Part shown: positions 57,969-64,000 of the stretch, piece after piece
How positions within the stretch are numbered: the stretch's first letter is position 1
How the letters are laid out: each line of letters begins with the position of its first letter
Assembly (NCBI GenBank): GCA_030750975.1
Contig: JASMHC010000010.1
Location: forward strand, 29,683-93,682
Direction: 5' to 3'
Length of the DNA: 64,000 nucleotides
From: Paracoccaceae bacterium
Lineage (GTDB): Bacteria; Pseudomonadota; Alphaproteobacteria; Rhodobacterales; Rhodobacteraceae
The notes under the pieces: generated by a model
The model's input: the letters and a program-made list of their open reading frames with translations, nothing else
Told to the model about the DNA's origin: nothing
Databases searched by the model: none
Program-made: the position numbers and the translations under genes

Positions 57969-58769
57969 GTGGCACTTTCAGATTCTGAAAAATCCGATCT
58001 GATCCGCGTGGCGCGTCTGATGGCGGACGCCGCCCGGACCGAGACGTTGAAATTCTTCCGCAGCCATGATCTTGGGCTAGAGAACAAGCTGGTGGACGGG
58101 TTTGATCCTGTCACCCATGCAGACCGCGCGGCCGAACAGGCCATGCGCGAAGTCCTTTCGAGCGAACGCCCGCAGGATGCGATCCTTGGCGAAGAATTTG
58201 GCGAAAAAACAGGCACTTCCGGTCTTCAATGGGTGCTTGATCCCATTGACGGCACCCGTGGATACATGAGCGGCACACCCACTTGGGGGACGTTGATCGC
58301 GGTGTCGGATGCTTTTGGACCTGTGCTTGGCGTGATCGACCAGCCCTATATCGGCGAACGGTTTACCGGCGGGTGGGGCGAGGCAAGCTTTTCCGGGCCT
58401 CATGGTCAGGGCGTGATCCGCACCAAAACGACCGAGGATTTGCCCAAGGCGGTTCTGTTCTCCACCTTTCCCGAGGTCGGAACGCCGCAAGACCGCGCCG
58501 GATTTGAACGGGTCGCGGCGCAAGTGCGGCTCGTGCGGTATGGGATGGATTGCTATGCCTATGCGCTTTTGGCAGCCGGGCAGATTGATCTGGTGATCGA
58601 GGCGGGGCTGAATTCCTATGATATTCAAGCACCTATCGCCGTGATCGAGGCAGCGGGCGGCATTGTGACCAATTGGGAAGGCGGTCCGGTACACCAAGGC
58701 GGCCGTGCTGTGGCCGCAGCCAATGCAGAGATTCACAGCAAAGCCCTGAAACTGCTTCAATCCGTCTAA
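57969..58769 (+). CDS. hisN: Inositol-monophosphatase-family phosphatase, histidinol-phosphatase type
   Basis: A 266-residue Mg-dependent phosphatase of the IMPase fold. Metal ligands: E75/E76 in LGEEFGEKTG, D91 and D94 in DPIDGTRGYMSGTPTWGT, and the Asp of YDIQAPIAVIEAAGG. The GTRGYMSGTPTWG region resembles the HisN histidinol-phosphatases of alphaproteobacteria; inositol-phosphatase activity cannot be ruled out. GTG start with a GAAGGAGAAGG ribosome site. Confidence 0.8.
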   Translation: MALSDSEKSDLIRVARLMADAARTETLKFFRSHDLGLENKLVDGFDPVTHADRAAEQAMREVLSSERPQDAILGEEFGEKTGTSGLQWVLDPIDGTRGYMSGTPTWGTLIAVSDAFGPVLGVIDQPYIGERFTGGWGEASFSGPHGQGVIRTKTTEDLPKAVLFSTFPEVGTPQDRAGFERVAAQVRLVRYGMDCYAYALLAAGQIDLVIEAGLNSYDIQAPIAVIEAAGGIVTNWEGGPVHQGGRAVAAANAEIHSKALKLLQSV

Positions 58770-58827
58770 GGCTTGAGCCTTCGCGGGTTTTCGGGCCATA
58801 ACACCCAAGCGGTGCCCGAGCCCTTCG

Positions 58828-58873
58828 CCCTTTTCTGTCGGCCCGCCTTTGCCTACGGGAGCACCGAAAAGGG
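58828..58873 (+). promoter_or_regulatory. Long-arm inverted repeat upstream of the 8-oxoguanine deaminase gene
   Basis: CCCTTTTC (58828-58835) and GAAAAGGG (58866-58873) are perfect arms around a 30-base loop that holds a smaller CCCG/CGGG pair. It may be a terminator for hisN or a leader structure. It does not match the core of purine riboswitches. Confidence 0.35.
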
Positions 58874-58897
58874 TCTGGAAAACAGACGGAGGGCATT

Positions 58898-60232
58898 ATG
58901 GCTGAAATCCTGATCAAAAACGCGGATACGGTCCTGACGATGGACGACAACCGGCGCGAATTGCACGGCGCGGATGTGCGGATGCGCAATGGGGTAATTG
59001 CTGAAATCGGCCATGGGCTGCAAAGCGACGGTGCGGTTGTTCTGGCCGCAGGATGCGTGGTGACGCCCGGGTTAGTGAACACACATCACCATTTATATCA
59101 AACACTTACACGCGCGGTGCCGGGCGGACAGGATGCCTTGCTGTTCGGCTGGTTACAGCGGCTCTATCCGATCTGGGCACGTTTTGGACCCGAGGAAATG
59201 CGCGTTTCGGCGATGGTTGGGCTGTCTGAAATGGCCCTTTCTGGATGCAGCATGTCGTCGGATCATCTCTATTTGTATCCCAACGGCTCGCGGTTAGACG
59301 ACACGATAGACGCGGCGCGTGAAGTTGGGTTGCGATTCCATCCGACCCGTGGGTCGATGAGCATTGGTGAAAGCGCAGGGGGCTTGCCGCCGGACAGCCT
59401 TGTTGAGAATGAAAACAACATCTTAGAAGACTGCATCCGGGTGATTGACACCCATCATGATGCCTTGGACGGGGCAATGGTGCGGGTCGGCCTTGCCCCC
59501 TGTTCGCCGTTCTCGGTCAGCCGGGACCTGATGCGCGATGCGGCTTTGCTGGCGCGGGACAAGGGGGTGATGCTGCACACCCATCTGGCGGAAAACGACG
59601 AAGATATCGCCTATTCGCTTGAGACTTTCGGCTGTCGCCCCGGGCAATATGCCGAGGAATTGGGGTGGACAGGCGATGACGTCTGGCATGCGCATTGTGT
59701 CAAACTGGACAGTCAAGAGATTGATTTATTTGCAAAAACCCGAACCGGTGTTGCGCATTGCCCCTGTTCCAACTGTCGGTTGGGGTCAGGCATAGCCCCT
59801 GTCCGCCGGATGCGCGATGCCGGTGTGCCGGTCGGGTTGGGCGTGGACGGTTCGGCCAGCAATGACAGCGGCAATCTGGCCGCCGAGGCGCGGCAGGCGA
59901 TGCTGTTGCAGCGGGTCGCCAACGGGGCGGATGCGATGAGCGCACGCGAGGCGTTAGAGATCGCCACACGCGGCGGTGCACAGGTGCTTGGGCGAAATGA
60001 TTGCGGCCAGATTTCCGTTGGAAAACGGGGGGATATCGCGATTTGGGATGTCTCGGGCATCGAAAGTGCCGGATCATGGGACAAGGCAGCGCTGTTACTG
60101 GCGGGACCGACCAAAGTGAAACATCTGTTCGTCGAAGGGCGTCAGGTGGTGCGTGACGGGCAAATGACAACGATAGATTTGCCAAGGGTGATCGAGCGGC
60201 AGAATGAACTGGCGCGGAAATTGATGGGGTAG
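58898..60232 (+). CDS. 8-oxoguanine deaminase-like amidohydrolase
   Basis: A 444-residue metal-dependent amidohydrolase. Zinc ligands are visible in TPGLVNTHHHLYQTLTRAVPG, in MLHTHLAEN, and in WHAHCVKL, with the catalytic Asp in LGVDGSASNDSGN. The HHLYQTLTRAVPG motif is, as I recall, characteristic of the 8-oxoguanine deaminase/hydroxyatrazine-hydrolase group rather than cytosine or guanine deaminases. It would convert 8-oxoguanine to urate. GGAGGGC ribosome site. The guanine deaminase gene is convergent downstream. Confidence 0.8.
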   Translation: MAEILIKNADTVLTMDDNRRELHGADVRMRNGVIAEIGHGLQSDGAVVLAAGCVVTPGLVNTHHHLYQTLTRAVPGGQDALLFGWLQRLYPIWARFGPEEMRVSAMVGLSEMALSGCSMSSDHLYLYPNGSRLDDTIDAAREVGLRFHPTRGSMSIGESAGGLPPDSLVENENNILEDCIRVIDTHHDALDGAMVRVGLAPCSPFSVSRDLMRDAALLARDKGVMLHTHLAENDEDIAYSLETFGCRPGQYAEELGWTGDDVWHAHCVKLDSQEIDLFAKTRTGVAHCPCSNCRLGSGIAPVRRMRDAGVPVGLGVDGSASNDSGNLAAEARQAMLLQRVANGADAMSAREALEIATRGGAQVLGRNDCGQISVGKRGDIAIWDVSGIESAGSWDKAALLLAGPTKVKHLFVEGRQVVRDGQMTTIDLPRVIERQNELARKLMG

Positions 60233-60389
60233 AAATGGCGGGCCAAATCCCACCCGACGGCTTCAAAATGGCAGGGCGGGCATTGGCCGGCCCCTGATTG
60301 CGTTTGATGACATTTGTGAAATTTGTACGCCGAAACGCTACAAATGCCCCGGCGCCCAAATGTGACCAAAGGGTTAACGTAAAAACCGG

Positions 60390-61676
60390 TCAGATTTGCC
60401 GGCCGCCGATCCACACATCCTGAACCGCGCGATCATCGCCCATCATGATTGTCGGGAAGACCGATTCCCAAATATCCGCCGCACGGGCATTGCGCTGGGA
60501 GATGGCTTCGGTCGAATTCAAATTCAGAACGACGATATCGGCCTCGTGACCGGTCGCTAGGTTTCCGATTTTTTCATCCATTCCAAGGGCGCGGGCCGAA
60601 CCTTGGGTGGCCAGCCACAAAAGCTGCGCGGGGTGCAGGGCGGTGCCACGCAGCTGTCCGATCTCATAGGCGGCGGCCATGGTGCGCAGCATGGAAAAGC
60701 TCGATCCGCCGCCGGTATCGGTGGCAAGGCCGATCCGGTGGCCGTCGGACATCAGACCGGACATGTCGAACAGGCCCGAACCGATAAAGGTGTTCGAGGT
60801 CGGGCAATGGATCAGTGCGGCATCAACATCGCGCAAGCGGTCTTTTTCGCGCGGCTCAAGATGAATGGCGTGCCCATAAATCCCGCCCCGGCCCAAAAGC
60901 CCGAAACGCTCATACGTATCGAGGTAATCGCGGGCATCGGGGAACAGCTTTTTCACCCATGCGATTTCATCGGTTTGTTCCGACAGGTGGGTTTGCATCA
61001 GGCAGTCGGGGTGTTCGGCCCATAACGCGCCCATGGCGTCCAGTTGTTCAGGCGTCGATGTGGGCGAAAACCTCGGGGTGATTGCATAAGACAGCCGGTC
61101 CAGCCCATGCCATTTCGAAAGCAACGCCTTACTGTCGTCATAGGCGGATTGTGCGGTGTCACGCAGCCCCTCGGGCGCGTTGCGGTCCATGCAGGTTTTT
61201 CCAGCCACCACGCGCTGGCCGCGTTTTTGCGCCTCGGTAAAAAACGCCGTTACGGATTCAGGGTGGATGGTGCAATAGCTGGCAATCGTCGTGGTGCCGT
61301 TCTGCGCGGTCAGATCGAAATAGCGCGTGGCGATCTTGGCCGCATAGGCGGGATCGTCAAAACGCTGCTCTTCGGGGAAGGTATAGCTGTTCAGCCAGTC
61401 GATCAGCCGCTTGCCCCAGGATGCGATCATCGCGGTTTGCGGATAATGGGCATGGGCGTCAACAAAACCGGCCATGATCAGGCCATCGCCATAGTCGGTG
61501 TTTGCGGCATCGGGATTGCTGGCCTGAAGCTGCGCACGGTCCCCGACGGCCCGGATCATGCCGTCTTGGATCAGAACCGCCCCGCTTGGGTTAAACTCAA
61601 CCGCCTCATCCACCGGGCGGTCAAAAGGCGAGGCCTTGAATCCAAGGGTTTGCCCAAGAAGAAGTGTGGCTGGCAT
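60390..61676 (-). CDS. guaD: Guanine deaminase
   Basis: Zinc amidohydrolase (428 residues) converting guanine to xanthine. Diagnostic segments: PGFVDAHAHYPQTAMIASWGKRLIDWLNSYTFPEE, CMDRNAPEGLRD, MQTHLSEQTDEI, YGHAIHLEPRE and the final metal-site ATDTGGGSSFSMLRTM. Start at 61676 fits the GuaD N-terminus. It is convergent with the 8-oxoguanine deaminase gene, so two purine-salvage or catabolism enzymes lie side by side. Confidence 0.92.
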   Translation of the reverse strand: MPATLLLGQTLGFKASPFDRPVDEAVEFNPSGAVLIQDGMIRAVGDRAQLQASNPDAANTDYGDGLIMAGFVDAHAHYPQTAMIASWGKRLIDWLNSYTFPEEQRFDDPAYAAKIATRYFDLTAQNGTTTIASYCTIHPESVTAFFTEAQKRGQRVVAGKTCMDRNAPEGLRDTAQSAYDDSKALLSKWHGLDRLSYAITPRFSPTSTPEQLDAMGALWAEHPDCLMQTHLSEQTDEIAWVKKLFPDARDYLDTYERFGLLGRGGIYGHAIHLEPREKDRLRDVDAALIHCPTSNTFIGSGLFDMSGLMSDGHRIGLATDTGGGSSFSMLRTMAAAYEIGQLRGTALHPAQLLWLATQGSARALGMDEKIGNLATGHEADIVVLNLNSTEAISQRNARAADIWESVFPTIMMGDDRAVQDVWIGGRQI

Positions 61677-61796
61677 GATCGGTCCTTTCGCGGACCTCAG
61701 GGTATTTGCAGGCAAGCCAAAGGTAAATCACCGATAGGGCTGTCGCTTGCAGAAGCACTTGTTTATGTTTCCAGCAAATCACCACGGGAGACAGGC

Positions 61797-63167
61797 ATGA
61801 GCGATCACGATCTCGACGCGGAAGACGTCTATGCCCTGGATTCCGGCTTGGTCACTTCGGTGCAACTTGCCTTGGCAGTGGATGATGCGGCCCGCCTGAC
61901 GGAACTGTTCGCGCCATTGCACTCGGCCGATATCGCGGACCTTTTCGAACAATTGGATCATGGGCAGCGCACGGCGTTGCTGCTGCTGGCACCGCATCTG
62001 ATCGAAGGCGACGTTCTGTCAGATATGGACGAGGCCCTGCGCGAGGAAATCATCGGGTTCCTGCCCAAAGACGTTCTGTCAAACGCGGTGCGCGATCTGG
62101 AATCGGACGACGTGGTCGATCTGGTCGAGGATCTTGACGAGGTACAGCAGGAAGCCATTCTTGATGTGCTCGAGGACGCCGACCGTGTCGCGGTCGAGCA
62201 GTCGCTGGCGTATCCTGAGGAATCAGCCGGGCGCCTGATGCAGCGCGAGGTCGTCTGGGTGCCCGAGGACTGGACCGTTGGCGCCGCCATCGACCGGTTG
62301 CGGGCCGAGGATGATCTGCCCGAGCAGTTTTATCACGTGGTACTGGTCGATCCGTCGATGACGCCTGTGGGGCAGGTGACTTTGGGCCGCCTGATGGGAT
62401 CGCGGCGCGAGGTTTTGCTGAAAACCATCACCGAAGAGACCTTTCAGATCATTCCGGCCACCCAGCCCGAGGACGAGGTGGCCTATGCGTTCAACCAGTA
62501 TCACCTGATTTCGGCCCCCGTCGTGGACGAGGACGAACGGCTGGTCGGGGTCATCACCATTGACGATGCGATGGTGGTCTTGGACGAGGAACACGAAGAA
62601 GACATTCTGCGTCTGGCGGGGGTCGGAGAAGGCTCGTTGGCGGATCGCGTGTGGCAGACCACCAAACGCCGCTTTCCCTGGCTCGCGGTCAATTTGGTGA
62701 CGGCGATCCTGGCCTCGTTGGTGATCGCCCAGTTCGAAGACGCCATCGCCACGCTGGTCGCATTGGCCGTTCTGATGCCGATCGTCGCGTCGATGGGGGG
62801 CAATGCGGGTACACAATCGCTGACCGTTGCGGTGCGGGCGATTGCCACCAAAGACCTGACCGGATCAAACGTCTGGCGGGTGATCCGGCGAGAGGTGTTG
62901 GTCGGGCTGGTGAATGGTCTCGGGTTTGCGGTTTTGATGGGCGGGGTCGGCTGGGTCTGGTTCGGCTCGTTCGAACTGGCCTATGTGATCGCCGCGGCCA
63001 TGGTGATCAACCTTGTTGTCGCCGGTCTGGCAGGGACGGTGATCCCGGTGTTGCTTGAGCGGATGAAGATCGATCCGGCCCTGGCATCGGGGGCCTTCGT
63101 GACCACTGTAACGGATGTGGTCGGCTTCTTTGCCTTCCTCGGGATGGCTGTGGTGTTCATCCTATGA
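61797..63167 (+). CDS. mgtE: MgtE-type magnesium transporter
   Basis: A 456-residue magnesium channel/transporter. The cytosolic N-domain (LHSADIADLFEQLDHGQRTALLLLA), two CBS domains (PEESAGRLMQREVVWVPED and DEVAYAFNQYHLISAPVVDEDERLVGVITIDD), the connecting helix, and about five transmembrane helices (LPIVASMGGNAGTQSLTVAVRAIA holds the pore GGN) are seen. The CBS region senses intracellular magnesium. Its start at 61797 is the family N-terminus; a much longer upstream frame crosses guaD on the other strand and is not real. No recognisable magnesium riboswitch is upstream. Confidence 0.94.
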   Translation: MSDHDLDAEDVYALDSGLVTSVQLALAVDDAARLTELFAPLHSADIADLFEQLDHGQRTALLLLAPHLIEGDVLSDMDEALREEIIGFLPKDVLSNAVRDLESDDVVDLVEDLDEVQQEAILDVLEDADRVAVEQSLAYPEESAGRLMQREVVWVPEDWTVGAAIDRLRAEDDLPEQFYHVVLVDPSMTPVGQVTLGRLMGSRREVLLKTITEETFQIIPATQPEDEVAYAFNQYHLISAPVVDEDERLVGVITIDDAMVVLDEEHEEDILRLAGVGEGSLADRVWQTTKRRFPWLAVNLVTAILASLVIAQFEDAIATLVALAVLMPIVASMGGNAGTQSLTVAVRAIATKDLTGSNVWRVIRREVLVGLVNGLGFAVLMGGVGWVWFGSFELAYVIAAAMVINLVVAGLAGTVIPVLLERMKIDPALASGAFVTTVTDVVGFFAFLGMAVVFIL

Positions 63168-63721
63168 CGGGGTTGACCGATATCAAGGCGGCCGCGCGCA
63201 AAGCGGCCTTTGCACGGCGCAAGCTGGCGTATGACAGCCACGGGCCGGGGCAGGCGGCCATCCTGTCCGAAGTGCTGGCGGGGTATCGCGGTGTGCCACT
63301 GGCAGGATATATGCCCATCCGCACCGAGATTTCACCATTGGCCACGATGGCCGAAGCGGCCGCATATGGTCCGGTTTCTGTGCCGGTGATCCGGGCCGCC
63401 GGGCAACCGCTGTGGTTTTCCCGATGGGAACCGGATTGCGAGATGGTCGATGGTCCCTTCGGCGCTTCGATACCGGCGCTGGGCGAAGACATCCTGCCCG
63501 AGATCGTCATCGTTCCGCTTGTGGCGTTTGACCGCAAGGGCGGTCGTCTTGGCTATGGCGGCGGCTTTTATGATCGGACGCTCGAAGGCTTGCGGGCCCG
63601 TGGCCCGGTACTGGCCATCGGCTTTGCCTTCTCGGCCCAGGAAGCCGACGACCTTCCCCTTGAACCGACCGATCAGCCTTTGGACATGCTGGTGACAGAG
63701 CGCGACATCATCACTTTCTGA
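63164..63721 (+). CDS. 5-formyltetrahydrofolate cyclo-ligase
   Basis: A 185-residue enzyme converting 5-formyl-THF to 5,10-methenyl-THF with ATP. The C-terminal motif PEIVIVPLVAFDRKGGRLGYGGGFYDRTL and the basic N-terminal RKAAFARRKLAY are typical of the MTHFS/YgfA family. Starts inside the mgtE stop (ATGA overlap). In many bacteria it lies next to the 6S RNA gene ssrS; none was recognised here. Confidence 0.9.
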   Translation: MTGLTDIKAAARKAAFARRKLAYDSHGPGQAAILSEVLAGYRGVPLAGYMPIRTEISPLATMAEAAAYGPVSVPVIRAAGQPLWFSRWEPDCEMVDGPFGASIPALGEDILPEIVIVPLVAFDRKGGRLGYGGGFYDRTLEGLRARGPVLAIGFAFSAQEADDLPLEPTDQPLDMLVTERDIITF

Positions 63722-64000
63722 TCCTGCTTTCACTTTTTCAAAAATACTTCGGGGGAGGCCGGCCACATATCATTTGGCTGGTCGGGGGCAGCGCCCCCAG
63801 CCGGGGGGGTGGCGGCACCGCGCCGGGAAAAACAATGGGGCCGCCCCCGGCGCCGCGGGGTTTGGGGGCACTTTTTTTTTTTTTTTTTGGTGTGGGTTAT
63901 CGTCGGGGGTGGGGGGTGTGCCCCGTACTATAAAATTTTTTTGTGGGGGGCCTCCCCTTTTTTTTTTTTTAAATTTTTAATGCTGTTTCTTAATTTGACG
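63722..64000. other. Repeat element then low-quality contig-end sequence
   Basis: After the cyclo-ligase stop comes copy D of the intergenic repeat (63728-63798). From about 63870 the sequence contains runs of T (18-19 and 14 bases), G-rich tracts and little coding character, unlike the rest of the window. It looks like unreliable sequence at a contig end. No gene is supported. Confidence 0.65.
63728..63798 (+). repeat. Intergenic repeat (AATACTTCGGGGG family), copy D
   Basis: TTTCACTTTTTCAAAAATACTTCGGGGG is followed by GGCCGGCCACATATCATTTGGCTGGTC (paired arms) and GGGGGC-AGC-GCCCCC (63784-63798). It is almost the exact reverse complement of copy C and starts seven bases after the cyclo-ligase stop, as copy A does after its gene. 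Confidence 0.75.

Noticed and set aside
61044..61796. Upstream extension of the mgtE frame across guaD
   Set aside because: The added 251 codons are antisense to guaD and have no recognisable domain; MgtE proteins start near base 61797.
61677..61796. Magnesium riboswitch before mgtE
   Set aside because: The 120-base gap is too short for the M-box class and lacks its conserved segments.
63774..63980. A 68-codon ORF at the right end
   Set aside because: It runs through a repeat element and homopolymer tracts in low-quality sequence.

Overview
The window looks like chromosomal DNA of an alphaproteobacterium of the Rhodobacterales (Roseobacter/Rhodobacter relatives). This rests on the nuo operon layout with its extra small genes (DUF5337-like, DUF5333-like and a carboxymuconolactone-decarboxylase-like gene), a NuoE with a long C-terminal extension, the high G+C content, and a recurrent intergenic repeat with the core AATACTTCGGGGG. 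The last ~200 bases are homopolymer-rich, low-quality sequence typical of a contig end.

Layout. 1-4.0 kb: the start of rpmH (minus strand) with a clear promoter, then a TVP38/TMEM64 membrane protein, a flavin disulfide-reductase-like enzyme and a sensor histidine kinase. 3.9-5.6 kb: two arginine tRNAs of opposite strand flanking a YHS-domain protein and a class I glutamine amidotransferase. 5.6-10.8 kb: an NDUFS4-like protein, an RTX-type protein, uvrB, then an A+T-richer gene of unknown function followed by a cluster of small hairpins. 10.8-17.4 kb: a multipass membrane protein, a thioesterase, moaA, an AlkD-like HEAT protein, a HAD phosphatase, a MmgE/PrpD protein and a DegT-type aminotransferase. 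17.8-27.9 kb: a leucine/isovalerate degradation operon (ivd, an acyl-CoA synthetase, both methylcrotonyl-CoA carboxylase subunits, a glutathione transferase, HMG-CoA lyase, methylglutaconyl-CoA hydratase), interrupted by an AbrB/PIN toxin-antitoxin pair. 28.1-46.6 kb: the complete nuoA-N operon for respiratory complex I. It carries a sulfotransferase gene between nuoC and nuoD and a methyltransferase/endonuclease pair between nuoF and the DUF5333-like gene. 46.7-50.8 kb: birA, coaX, rnj and a 2OG-Fe(II) oxygenase. 50.9-57.3 kb: a DEAD-box helicase, prfC, a Bax-inhibitor-1 protein, a DUF1127 protein, a LysR regulator and a quinone oxidoreductase. 57.5-63.7 kb: an XRE regulator with a structured leader, a histidinol-phosphatase-type phosphatase, two purine deaminases, mgtE and 5-formyl-THF cyclo-ligase.

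How the genes work together. The leucine pathway feeds acetyl-CoA and acetoacetate to central metabolism, and its carboxylase needs the biotin that BirA attaches. The Nuo complex re-oxidises the NADH. Apart from housekeeping, the most striking pattern is that foreign-looking cargo genes (restriction-modification-like pair, toxin-antitoxin pair, sulfotransferase, the gene after uvrB) sit exactly at stop/start junctions inside co-directional host gene runs, with 4-base or smaller overlaps. The restriction-like pair is bounded by a 9-base direct repeat that restores the nuoF stop codon. This is the best candidate for something undescribed. Two leaders with mutually exclusive base pairing (before the XRE gene and before the Bax-inhibitor gene) and a three-copy short element shared by unrelated upstream regions are further candidates.

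All family assignments come from reading motifs by eye. No database search or folding program was run.
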